Of a stretch of 64,000 nucleotides of DNA, positions 57,027-64,000 are shown one piece after another. Position 1 is the stretch's first letter. Each line of letters starts with the position of its first letter. The DNA comes from Acinetobacter pittii (GTDB lineage Bacteria > Pseudomonadota > Gammaproteobacteria > Pseudomonadales > Moraxellaceae), in NCBI RefSeq assembly GCF_034067285.1, contig NZ_CP139286.1, forward strand, positions 3,224,001-3,288,000, given 5' to 3'. The notes beneath the pieces are model-generated. The model was not told the origin of the DNA. It was given only the letters and a program-made list of their open reading frames with translations, and did not search any database. The position numbers and the translations under genes are program-made.

Positions 57027-57283
57027 AACTTTTATTGTCTCTATTTCTTATTTAACCTGCCATTCACATTAGCACCAAAAAAACAGCCCCTTTATAGATA
57101 TTAAAGCTTTGTTTATGAAATGAATTTTCAAAAGCTTTTCATATTTTTTACTATAAAAATAACATTTTGTTTTTCGAAAATTTTCTTACATGAGATAAAC
57201 AATTTCATATAGGCTTTTTAAGCTTAGTCACCTATGATCAAAACTAGGCAATATTATGTTGTAGTCAATGAGGTATCGAAGAT

Positions 57284-58582
57284 ATGGCAAAGAATGCAAG
57301 TTCACCCGGCAAAAGATTTATGAAACTTGCAGGAATGACCGCGAGCATTGCAACGAAAACCGTTTCTAACTCGATTCGAAACTTGACCGCAGACGAAGAA
57401 CAAAAGCTGGCTTCAAAAACCAAGCTATTTCAGGATATTGGTTTGCAAATTGCCGACACCTTAGGCGAAATGAAAGGTGCCGTCATGAAAGTCGGTCAAA
57501 TTGCGTCGCAATATAAAGATATTTTCCCGCCCGAAGTCGCTAAAGCAATTTCAAAACTACAACGCCAAGCCCCAGCCATGCCTTTTGCTGCCATTCAGCA
57601 ACAAGTTGAACGTGAACTTGGAAAACCGCTGAATGTTGCCTTTAAATCTTTTGATCAAGAACCTTTTGCAGCTGCTTCAATTGGCCAAGTTCATAAAGCT
57701 GTGCTGCCTAGCGGTGAGCAAGTTGTAGTTAAGGTTCAATATCCGGGTGTTGATGAAGCCTGTGAAAGTGACTTAAAACAAGTACGTTTGGCACTGCGTT
57801 TAATGGGCGTACTTAAAATTGATAAAAAACTACAAGATCAGCTTTTTGCAGAAATTCAAGATAGTCTTTCGGCAGAGCTTAACTATGAAATCGAGGCTCA
57901 AAACCTTGAAGTTTTTAAAACCTTTCATAGCCAGTTAGATGACAAAATCATCATCCCGACCGTTTATAAAGATTATTCTTCGCGGCGTATTTTAACTTTG
58001 AGTCTCGAACAAGGTGACAGTATTGAAACTGCCAGTGCATGGCCTATTGAAATTCGCAATACGATTGGACGTCGCCTGATTCGTGCTTTAGGTCAGGAAA
58101 TGTTCTTTTTAAAACGTTTTCACTGTGACCCTCACCCGGGTAACTTTGCCTTCCGCCAAGACGGTAGTGTCATTATTTATGACTATGGCAGTGTTAAAAC
58201 ACTTTCAAATGAAATTGTGTATAGCTTTAAACGTTTAGTAAATGCAGCTCGCCATGAAAATATTGATTTGATTGAAACTGAGTTACTTGAGCTACATTCA
58301 ATTTCTGAAAAAGGTAAATTCCCGACTGATCTATATAAACTCTGGATTGAAGTGTTATTACGCCCGCTTACCACCACTTATGATTTTGCCGAGAACTCAT
58401 CGCACCATGATGGCATGTTACTTGTGAAAAAATCTTTGAAGTATTGGGATGTATTTAAACCATCTCCAGATACTTTAATGGTTAACAGAACCATTTCAGG
58501 GCATTACTGGAATCTGATTCACTTAAAAGTACATGACAATCTGAACGATTTATTTGAAGAGCTTATTCCTGCTTCCAACTAA
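57284..58582 (+). CDS. UbiB/ABC1-family atypical kinase (AarF-like)
   Basis: The 432-residue product has the family's KxGQ motif (KVGQIAS, near residue 65), an A-rich loop (FAAASIGQVHKAVL), the catalytic HCDPHPGNFAF and the YDYGSV metal site. UbiB-like proteins support ubiquinone synthesis or lipid handling. UbiB itself has two C-terminal membrane helices, and none is seen here, so this is more likely a soluble ABC1 paralogue. The gene stands alone, followed by a hairpin terminator. Confidence 0.87.
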   Translation: MAKNASSPGKRFMKLAGMTASIATKTVSNSIRNLTADEEQKLASKTKLFQDIGLQIADTLGEMKGAVMKVGQIASQYKDIFPPEVAKAISKLQRQAPAMPFAAIQQQVERELGKPLNVAFKSFDQEPFAAASIGQVHKAVLPSGEQVVVKVQYPGVDEACESDLKQVRLALRLMGVLKIDKKLQDQLFAEIQDSLSAELNYEIEAQNLEVFKTFHSQLDDKIIIPTVYKDYSSRRILTLSLEQGDSIETASAWPIEIRNTIGRRLIRALGQEMFFLKRFHCDPHPGNFAFRQDGSVIIYDYGSVKTLSNEIVYSFKRLVNAARHENIDLIETELLELHSISEKGKFPTDLYKLWIEVLLRPLTTTYDFAENSSHHDGMLLVKKSLKYWDVFKPSPDTLMVNRTISGHYWNLIHLKVHDNLNDLFEELIPASN

Positions 58583-58596
58583 CTTAATTTACTGAT

Positions 58597-58630
58597 CAAT
58601 GTAGCCTTTTAGGGGTTACATTGACTTTTT
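58597..58630 (+). terminator. Terminator after the ABC1 kinase gene
   Basis: CAATGTAGCC and GGTTACATTG pair over ten positions (one G-T pair), followed by ACTTTTT. Confidence 0.82.
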
Positions 58631-58652
58631 AATTGTTATGTTATAACATTTC
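58630..58652 (+). promoter_or_regulatory. Zur-like box upstream of rpmE2
   Basis: The right half is TATAACATTTC, identical to the Zur consensus half. The left half (TAATTGTTATG) agrees at 8 of 11 positions with GAAATGTTATA. It ends 31 bp before the rpmE2 start codon, so repression by zinc-bound Zur is expected. Confidence 0.65.
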
Positions 58653-58683
58653 TTTAATCAAAAATAATTTAGGACAATCTCTC

Positions 58684-58938
58684 ATGCGTAAAGATATTCA
58701 TCCTGCTTATCAACAAGTGTTATTTCATGACACCAATGCAGACGTGTATTTCTTAATTGGTAGTACTCTTCAGCCTAAACAAACCAAAGAATATCAAGGA
58801 AAAGTCTATCCTTATGTAACCCTTGATATTTCAAGTGCATCTCACCCTTTCTACACAGGTGAAGTACGTCAAGCAAGTAACGAAGGCCGCGTAGCAAGCT
58901 TTAATAAACGCTTCGCTCGCTTTAATCGTAAGAGTTAA
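58684..58938 (+). CDS. rpmE2: 50S ribosomal protein L31 type B (zinc-independent)
   Basis: L31 joins the large subunit near the head bridge. The 84-residue product begins [18 protein letters not shown] and ends [12 protein letters not shown]. It contains no Cys at all, so it is the C-minus form that replaces zinc-binding L31 when zinc is scarce. I start at 58684, with AGGA ahead, instead of the in-frame ATG at 58633. A Zur-like box overlaps its likely promoter, and a good terminator follows. Confidence 0.95.
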   Translation: MRKDIHPAYQQVLFHDTNADVYFLIGSTLQPKQTKEYQGKVYPYVTLDISSASHPFYTGEVRQASNEGRVASFNKRFARFNRKS

Positions 58939-58976
58939 TCTTACGTTAAGATTTGACTAATACACTTAAATCATTG

Positions 58977-59017
58977 GAAGCCTAAGACTATCTCCTCCAC
59001 TTAGGCTTCTTTTTTTA
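58977..59017 (+). terminator. Terminator after rpmE2
   Basis: GAAGCCTAAG and CTTAGGCTTC form a perfect 10-bp stem with a 13-base loop, followed by eight Ts. Confidence 0.93.
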
Positions 59018-59190
59018 TATGCATTTTTTCGATCATTTTTAAACTGTGTATAAAAGAGAACTTATCCACAACTTGTCTAAAAACGCTTCTTATTTTTCCC
59101 ACAACTCATTATTTTTTTGTATTCTTCGAGCTTTCAAAGTTGCTATTCGATGCTATGCTTAAACCCTCATTTGATAGGAAATTTAAGATA

Positions 59191-59526
59191 ATGGCACAAG
59201 AGTTACTTGCCCAATTACAAGCAGGCACAGCAAAATTTTCAGACGTTTTAGCTCATATTGAAGCACGTTACCAACATACTCCAACAGCTTTTCAAAATGG
59301 CGCACAGCATAACGCTGCAACTGAAAATCAAGGCAGTGCGAAAGTTTTCTCTTTTGCTAAGTTACAAGGTTTAGACCAAGCACAAACTTTGAGTTTGTTT
59401 GCAGAACACTACGCATCTGTATTGGCGACCCCTGAGGGAACTGATCATCAAAACATTCGTCAGTTTATGCAAAATGGTTGGGATGGCGTGAAGTTTGAAG
59501 GTCAGGCTTTAACTGAAAAAGCTTAA
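59191..59526 (+). CDS. HopJ-family protein
   Basis: The 111-residue product matches the HopJ type III effector family in size and pattern (MAQELLAQLQAGTAKFSDVLAHIEARYQHTPTAFQNG and FAEHYASVLATPEGTDHQNIRQFMQNGWDGVKFE). The family name comes from plant pathogens, but members occur widely in non-pathogens and no secretion signal is visible. I start at 59191, the first ATG with a ribosome site (AGGA). Function here is unknown and an effector role is unlikely. The repeat at 59588 follows. Confidence 0.83.
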   Translation: MAQELLAQLQAGTAKFSDVLAHIEARYQHTPTAFQNGAQHNAATENQGSAKVFSFAKLQGLDQAQTLSLFAEHYASVLATPEGTDHQNIRQFMQNGWDGVKFEGQALTEKA

Positions 59527-59587
59527 TCATTTTTTTAGCACAGCCTCAAATTATGAGATTTTCTAAAGTCTGTTAATAGGCAATGCC

Positions 59588-59686
59588 TCACTTTTGAGGG
59601 CAAAAGTGACAAAAACCTTTGTTCCGCTGATGCTACATCCATGTAGCACAGCGAAACGACGGCATCCATGCCGTCTATCACGATAG
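59588..59686 (+). repeat. Four-hairpin dispersed repeat, copy 2
   Basis: The same order of hairpins as at 11302: TCACTTTTG/CAAAAGTGA (59588-59609), TGCTACA/TGTAGCA (59631-59648), GACGGCA/TGCCGTC (59658-59675) and CTAT/ATAG (59675-59686). Arm differences between copies are compensatory, and the nine-base gap between the second and third hairpins is identical. Flanks also share AATAGGCA. Confidence 0.8.
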
Positions 59687-59945
59687 TAAATGACTAATTA
59701 TTAATTAAATTATTTGATCTATCTCTTATATTCGATACTCGGGAAGTCATCAACAGCCTGACTCAAATCAGCAATATAATGTTTTTGCGACATATCTGAT
59801 AATTGTAAACAGATAACAGGTTCTGTTGATGAAAATGGTTTTGCCTACTTTTGCCAAAACAAAAGTAGGTCGAGCCGACGGCTAACCCAGACATAAAACT
59901 TTATTGAAAAGACTCAGCAGTAAACATTTCAACCAAAACAAACAC
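59687..59945. other. Spacer between the repeat and crcB with a further hairpin
   Basis: This 259-bp spacer has no gene. At 59844-59869 a 10-bp stem CCTACTTTTG/CAAAAGTAGG lies beside AGCCG-a-CGGCT at 59873-59883. The first stem resembles the opening hairpin of the repeat at 59588 and may be a relative of the same family. Confidence 0.5.
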
Positions 59946-60326
59946 TCAATGTCCTGCTACCCAATAATAAGTCGCCAACCCCAAACACGTAAAAATTAAC
60001 GATCCAATCAAATGAATAGAAATCCCCAACATCGCCATTCCCAATTTGCCACTTTGTAATAAAGTCACAATCTCAATGGAGAACGTTGAAAAGGTAGTTA
60101 AAGCACCACAAAAACCAGTAATCACAAAAAGTTTATAGTTAGGACTTAAATCACTTTGAGAAAAATAGGCAATCGCAAAACCAATAATAAAGCCACCGAC
60201 TAAATTAACAGTGACAGTACCAAGTGGAATTTGTGGATAAATTGGGTTGAGTTTTAAACCTAAAAACCAACGCAACCATGCCCCTAGAACCGAACCTAAA
60301 GCAATTGAAAGTAGAGAGTAATACAT
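59946..60326 (-). CDS. crcB: Fluoride efflux channel CrcB/Fluc
   Basis: CrcB lets fluoride leave the cell as a dimeric channel. The 126-residue product has four helices, the signature GFCGALTTFSTFSIE near residue 73 and NLVGGFIIG near residue 40. The phenylalanines of TTFSTFS line the pore. It is a single gene, so the channel should be a homodimer. A fluoride riboswitch lies upstream in its 5' leader (60421-60512). Length and order match the family. Confidence 0.95.
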   Translation of the reverse strand: MYYSLLSIALGSVLGAWLRWFLGLKLNPIYPQIPLGTVTVNLVGGFIIGFAIAYFSQSDLSPNYKLFVITGFCGALTTFSTFSIEIVTLLQSGKLGMAMLGISIHLIGSLIFTCLGLATYYWVAGH

Positions 60327-60387
60327 AAGACCACCCCTTTAGATAGACGCTAAAAGAGCAAAAAATAATGAAGGGAAATATGACACA

Positions 60388-60415
60388 GCGTACTCCAAAA
60401 ATAAGCAGAGTACGC
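60388..60415 (-). promoter_or_regulatory. Hairpin in the crcB leader
   Basis: GCGTACTC and GAGTACGC form a perfect 8-bp stem with a 12-base loop between the aptamer and crcB. It may be part of the expression platform; a direct T run is absent. Confidence 0.55.
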
Positions 60416-60420
60416 AATAA

Positions 60421-60512
60421 CCTACGTACCCAGCGATATAAATACATGAGGGTAACGTAGGCATCATTAGCCAATCCGGCGGTTTTTCAGAGGAGGAATG
60501 CCATCTCCCCGT
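60421..60512 (-). promoter_or_regulatory. Fluoride riboswitch (crcB motif) with switching stem
   Basis: The minus-strand aptamer at about 60454-60512 reads GGAGATGGCATTCCTCC, AACCGCC and GGCTAATGATGCCTAC in order. This is close to the Pseudomonas crcB motif. The last CCTACGT-T-ACCC (60450-60461) can pair with GGGTACGTAGG (60421-60431) over 11 bp, which would compete with the aptamer end. This is a plausible off state. Fluoride binding should favour the aptamer and raise crcB expression. Confidence 0.88.
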
Positions 60513-60562
60513 TTTAAGTATATTAAATCATCTAAAATTTGATTAAAACATACTTTTTAAAA

Positions 60563-60973
60563 TCATGGGCGTTCATCATATTGCGGTAAATCATCCTGAA
60601 TACATTCCCACTCTGCCTTAGAGGCAGCAAAAATATGCATTGTCGGCTTTTGATCGAGCGGTGTATCAAGCGTCCCAATTCTTAAACGATACAATTCAGG
60701 CTGCGCATCACGCGAGCTAATAAGCGGTGAACCACACTCGCTACAGAACCAGCGGTACACACCATTCACCGCAAATTTTTTGACTAGGTCTTCACCTTGG
60801 GTAATTTTAAAATCTGTACTTTTAACAGGAGCATTCGTGGCAAATGCTGTTCCATTGGCTTTTCGGCAGCGTTGACAATGACATTGAATAATATCTCCGA
60901 TATCGCCTTTAATTTCATAGCGAATACCCTGACATAAACAACTTCCCTGATAGACTGGTGATGCTTGAGACAT
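60563..60973 (-). CDS. GFA-family zinc protein
   Basis: The 136-residue product belongs to the glutathione-dependent formaldehyde-activating (GFA) family by its cysteine pattern: GSCLCQGIRYEI near residue 10, CHCQRCRKANG near residue 32 and FCSECGSPL near residue 75. These bind two zinc ions. Most members have unknown substrates, and Gfa itself aids S-hydroxymethylglutathione formation. It lies upstream of crcB's leader and is probably unrelated to it. Confidence 0.9.
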   Translation of the reverse strand: MSQASPVYQGSCLCQGIRYEIKGDIGDIIQCHCQRCRKANGTAFATNAPVKSTDFKITQGEDLVKKFAVNGVYRWFCSECGSPLISSRDAQPELYRLRIGTLDTPLDQKPTMHIFAASKAEWECIQDDLPQYDERP

Positions 60974-61051
60974 GATCTCGTAAATCCTATTTTTATTGAT
61001 TGTTCAAAATTACCACTTTTCACATATCAAACATAGCACCAAATCAAGCCG

Positions 61052-62257
61052 TTATTTCTCTAGGAATGAATGTACGCCTTCACCAGCCGCTCGCCCTGTA
61101 GCAAAGCATGCTGTAAGCAAATATCCGCCTGTAGGAGCATCCCAATCCAGCATTTCGCCACAGCAAAATACCCCTGAAGTTTGTTTAAACTCTAAGTTTT
61201 CAGTTAATGCATTCTGCTTAACACCACCAGCACAGCTAATCGCTTCCTCAATAGGTCTAAACCCTTCTAGCTTAATTTGAAGTGCTTTGATTTGCTGAGC
61301 CATAACATTGGGTTGGTTCCATAGTGCTTTATCAACCACTTCTCTGACTAAGTTAATCTTAGCTGTATCTAAGCCAGCTTTACGCCAGATATTAGTGAGC
61401 GATTGTTTTTTGCTAGCCTGCAATTTTTTAATTAACTGTGAAAGCTCTACATCAGGCAATAGATCTAAAAACAGATTTAAGCTTTTTCCTTGTTTTTGCT
61501 GTTCTCGTAAGACACGTCCCAGTTTATAAATAACACCACTTTCTAACCCATAGTGAGTAATCACAATATCGCCATGTGTAACTTGGCTAGGCTCAACCCA
61601 CGCATTGATACGCTTTAAAGGTTCACCAAAACAGCTTTCCATAAAAGTAGACCAAGCGTGCAATACCCCGGCATTACTCGCTTGAAAAGGTTCAATATTG
61701 GATTGATCTATCCATTGTTGCCAAGCGCCATCACTACCCAATTGTGACCACGACACCGCCCCGCAAGCCAACACGACTGCATCGTATTGCTGGGTAAAAG
61801 TCTCGCTGCTTTGATTATTCTGACTTTCTAAAGTTACTGTTGTACCTTGTAAATTAATACAACGATGACGATAAAAGAATTTAACTTGCTGTTCTGCCAA
61901 ACGTTTTAGCCAAGCACGTAATAGAGGAGCCGCTTTCATTTCGACAGGAAAAATGCGACCTGAGGTGCCAACGTAGGATTCTATTCCCAGATTTTTCATC
62001 CAGCTTTGAATCCAGACTGCATCCCATTTTTCCACCCAAGGTTTAAGCCATTCTGCATGATCATAACGTTCAATGAACTGTGCTAAAGGTTCGGCGTGCG
62101 AGATGTTTAACCCAGTTTTACCTGCCATCAGAAACTTACGTGCCGCTGAAGGCTTTTGTTCATAGACATCAATTTCATAAGCATACTGACTCAGTACCTC
62201 AGCCGCCATTAAACCAGCCGGACCAGCACCGATAATGGCAACCCGCTTATTCGCCAT
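61052..62257 (-). CDS. NAD(P)/FAD-dependent flavoprotein (TIGR03862/HI0933-like)
   Basis: The 401-residue product has the FAD Rossmann motif AIIGAGPAGLMAAEVL, the AGKTGLNISHAEP motif of this family, and C-terminal CAGGVKQNAL and GEMLDWDAPTGGYLLTACFATGRAAG. The HI0933/YhiN relatives are widespread and unassigned in function. I start at 62257, which has AAGGG ahead. Its start overlaps the 3' end of the methyltransferase-like gene by 11 bases, so the two are likely co-transcribed. Confidence 0.88.
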   Translation of the reverse strand: MANKRVAIIGAGPAGLMAAEVLSQYAYEIDVYEQKPSAARKFLMAGKTGLNISHAEPLAQFIERYDHAEWLKPWVEKWDAVWIQSWMKNLGIESYVGTSGRIFPVEMKAAPLLRAWLKRLAEQQVKFFYRHRCINLQGTTVTLESQNNQSSETFTQQYDAVVLACGAVSWSQLGSDGAWQQWIDQSNIEPFQASNAGVLHAWSTFMESCFGEPLKRINAWVEPSQVTHGDIVITHYGLESGVIYKLGRVLREQQKQGKSLNLFLDLLPDVELSQLIKKLQASKKQSLTNIWRKAGLDTAKINLVREVVDKALWNQPNVMAQQIKALQIKLEGFRPIEEAISCAGGVKQNALTENLEFKQTSGVFCCGEMLDWDAPTGGYLLTACFATGRAAGEGVHSFLEK

Positions 62258-62879
62258 GTGTTTGCCCTTGCAGTGGTGCAAACGCATCAAATCGAGTTTT
62301 ATAACCTTCAGGCTTGGTCATAATGAGCTGCTGGCAAAGCTCGCCACGTTCTAAATACTTAATTTCAAAATGAGTACGTGCAGATGTTTGAGCAATTTTT
62401 TCTTTTTGATAAGGCAGTTTCCAGACATTAATTAATTGTTGTTCTGCTTCTTCAATATATTCAGGGATATTACTTGCCAGAGTAATGGTTCCACCTGTTT
62501 GCAAGCGTGAGATTAAGAACTCAAAAAATGGCATATTCAACCAGCGCTGTGCTGGATTATGCGGTTCTGGGTTTGGGTAGAGAATAAAGAAATGTTCAAC
62601 TTGGGCGGGGTACAAAGCATGTACCACCCACGGTAAAGCATCTGCATGCACAGGGATTAAGTTATCTCTTGGTTCCAGACCATGCTGTTTTTGCATTGCC
62701 AAGAATTTTTCTCGGGTTCGTTCAATTGCATACAACGTGTGCTGTGGCTGTTGCCCGCTAAATAGCAAAGCATGTTTACCCTTGCCTGCTCCAATTTCTA
62801 CACAAATCGGGGTATTTTCAATTGGGGTAAAATCGCGAGGCGCTTGCATACGTTGTGCTTGAAATTGACGAATCTGCAT
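62247..62879 (-). CDS. TrmB-like SAM methyltransferase with divergent catalytic motif
   Basis: The 210-residue protein has the Class I SAM fold, with motif I VEIGAGKGKH near residue 30 and IERTREKF after it. It matches the TrmB architecture, which makes m7G46 in tRNA. However, its key segment reads FFILYPNPEPHNPAQRW instead of the usual FPDPW-x-K-x-RH-x-KRR. The N-terminal extension of TrmB is also missing. It may be a TrmB paralogue with altered substrate. The start is ATG (62879) or GTG two codons upstream. It overlaps the flavoprotein gene by 11 bases. Confidence 0.75.
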   Translation of the reverse strand: MQIRQFQAQRMQAPRDFTPIENTPICVEIGAGKGKHALLFSGQQPQHTLYAIERTREKFLAMQKQHGLEPRDNLIPVHADALPWVVHALYPAQVEHFFILYPNPEPHNPAQRWLNMPFFEFLISRLQTGGTITLASNIPEYIEEAEQQLINVWKLPYQKEKIAQTSARTHFEIKYLERGELCQQLIMTKPEGYKTRFDAFAPLQGQTHGE

Positions 62880-62972
62880 AATCACATCAAACTAAATAAA
62901 AATCGGCATAAGTCTAACAAGTCACCTGACTTTTGCCTAATCTATTTCTCTTCACTTTGAGGATATTGCTTT

Positions 62973-63167
62973 ATGCCACGTACATTCCCCTGCCCACATT
63001 GTGGTGAACCAAGTGTTTGGGAAGGTAATGAATTTCGTCCGTTTTGTTCAGAGCGCTGTAAATTAATTGATTTAGGGGCGTGGGCAAACGATGAATATAA
63101 ACTGCCTACCCAAGATGCGCCTCAGCATGACAAGGGTAGTCAAAATGAAGATGATTACGAGGATTAA
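62973..63167 (+). CDS. yacG: DNA gyrase inhibitor YacG
   Basis: YacG binds GyrB and blocks gyrase in E. coli. The 64-residue product has the zinc finger with four cysteines, CPHC near the start and CSERC near residue 25 ([21 protein letters not shown]). It ends in an acidic tail. The family is 60-70 residues, so it is complete. It is divergent from the methyltransferase-like gene and overlaps the MBL gene's 3' end by four bases on the opposite strand. Confidence 0.92.
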   Translation: MPRTFPCPHCGEPSVWEGNEFRPFCSERCKLIDLGAWANDEYKLPTQDAPQHDKGSQNEDDYED

Positions 63168-63808
63168 CCTGCTTTGCCCGCGACAAATGGGTTAAATTGT
63201 TTTTCATAGCCAATGGTACTCATCGGACCATGTCCTGAAATAAACTGAGTATCATCTGGCAAACTAAAACACTCACGTTTAATCGATTCAATCAGTTGTT
63301 CATGGTTTCCACGCGGGAAGTCTGTTCTTCCAATCGATCCTTTAAACAGGACATCACCTGTCCAAAGTAAACCATGGTTTTTATTATAAAAAATGACATG
63401 TCCTGGTGTATGACCTGGCGCAAAACGCACCTCAAACTCATCTTCACCCAGTTTTAGCACTTCACCGCCTTCAAGCCATTGATCGACTTTTACTGGCTGT
63501 GGAATTGGAAAGCCATAACGTGCTGAAACTTCTTGAATCATGTCTAGCCAGAACTGATCTTCTTTATGCGGCCCAATAACAGGAACATTCCATTCTTTAG
63601 CAAGCTCTCCTACCGCTCCAGCATGGTCTAAATGTCCGTGAGTGAGCCAAAGAGCTTTCACTTTTAAACCTAAGGCTTCTACTTCTTCTTTCAAAACCGA
63701 AGCGTCACCACCCGCATCAATCAAAACTGCTTCTTTGGTTTCACTGTCCCAAACAAGGGAACAGTTTTGGGCAAATGCAGTAACTGGAACAATTTTGACT
63801 TGCAGCAT
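63164..63808 (-). CDS. MBL-fold hydrolase (glyoxalase II-like)
   Basis: The 214-residue protein has the metal motif [16 protein letters not shown] (HxHxDH) near residue 60, [13 protein letters not shown] near residue 130 and [16 protein letters not shown] near residue 150. It is shorter than GloB and lacks its C-terminal domain, so it fits the YcbL-type type II glyoxalase group. It follows hemH on the same strand with 23 bp between and so may share a transcript. Confidence 0.9.
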   Translation of the reverse strand: MLQVKIVPVTAFAQNCSLVWDSETKEAVLIDAGGDASVLKEEVEALGLKVKALWLTHGHLDHAGAVGELAKEWNVPVIGPHKEDQFWLDMIQEVSARYGFPIPQPVKVDQWLEGGEVLKLGEDEFEVRFAPGHTPGHVIFYNKNHGLLWTGDVLFKGSIGRTDFPRGNHEQLIESIKRECFSLPDDTQFISGHGPMSTIGYEKQFNPFVAGKAG

Positions 63809-63831
63809 AAGGACCTCTGGCTAAAACGCAA

Positions 63832-64000
63832 TTAACGGTGGGCTAAGGTATAAGTAAGGGCATCAAGATTAGCCTGAACTAACCCTGCAAGCAAATCAAT
63901 GTGAGCTTGATCGCTATTTAAAGCAGGAATATAAGCATAGCTACCACCGCCCGCCTCTTGAAACAACTCAGCATTTTGAATGGCTAATTCTTCAAGTGTC
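63832..64000 (-). CDS. hemH: Ferrochelatase, 3' end only
   Basis: The 55 visible codons give the C-terminus of Hem[19 protein letters not shown], then [20 protein letters not shown] and [15 protein letters not shown]. The YIPALN motif and the EELA...ELFQEAGG pattern match the ferrochelatase end. Ferrochelatase inserts Fe2+ into protoporphyrin IX. The rest of the gene, with the catalytic His, lies beyond the window. Confidence 0.85.
   Translation of the reverse strand, partial: TLEELAIQNAELFQEAGGGSYAYIPALNSDQAHIDLLAGLVQANLDALTYTLAHR

Overview
The window is a contiguous piece of core chromosome from an Acinetobacter, most likely the A. baumannii/calcoaceticus complex. The evidence is the low-to-medium GC codon use, a MATE pump that reads as AbeM, typical Acinetobacter gene neighbourhoods (asd-fimV-truA, leuCD-x-leuB, rppH-ptsP, rluC//rne) and short intergenic spacers with strong hairpin terminators. 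I saw no prophage, complete insertion sequence, CRISPR array or plasmid module.

Layout. 1-13926: a partial UvrD/Rep-type helicase, an HdeD-like membrane protein, a secreted HExxH protein, topA, an HxlR regulator divergent from a quinone oxidoreductase-like gene, slyX, uup, a LysE exporter, lpxL, a glycosyltransferase and gltP. 13927-14624 is a gene-free stretch that appears to hold an RNA gene (below). 14625-21714: an EEP-family nuclease/phosphatase, asd, a fimV split into two genes, an asparaginase and truA. 21741-28685: an AraC regulator, infA, an LprI-like protein, leuB, leuD and leuC with an inserted lipoprotein gene, and a small DUF2061 protein behind a Fur-like box. 28801-36400: a LysR regulator, a HAD phosphatase, rppH-ptsP and katG. 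36466-43101: an MBL hydrolase, a LysR regulator, a DUF1345 protein, a WYL regulator with a GST, and a HAD phosphatase with rluC. 43226-49476: rne with a leader of about 600 nt, a fatty acyl-CoA synthetase and two identical tRNA-Lys genes. 49540-58582: a LysR regulator divergent from a frameshifted SDR gene, hemW, a YdcZ-type transporter, abeM, two SfnB-like acyl-CoA dehydrogenase relatives and a UbiB-like kinase. 58684-64000: rpmE2 behind a Zur-like box, a HopJ-family gene, crcB behind a fluoride riboswitch, a GFA protein, a flavoprotein, a TrmB-like methyltransferase, yacG, an MBL hydrolase and the 3' end of hemH.

The most interesting signal is on the minus strand at about 14527-14357. An RNA-like segment carries nine GGA triplets in about 140 nt, several in small hairpin loops, and ends in a hairpin terminator. 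An 18-bp element matching the Pseudomonas GacA site (TGTAAG-N6-CTTACA, 11 of 12 positions) lies about 70 bp upstream of the predicted start. This is the architecture of RsmX/Y/Z or CsrB RNAs that titrate CsrA/RsmA.

Other notable points are a two-copy hairpin repeat with compensatory base changes, a well-matched fluoride riboswitch with a visible expression platform, a Zur-like box before the cysteine-free L31 gene, the structured rne leader, and a possible 20-codon leader peptide before katG.
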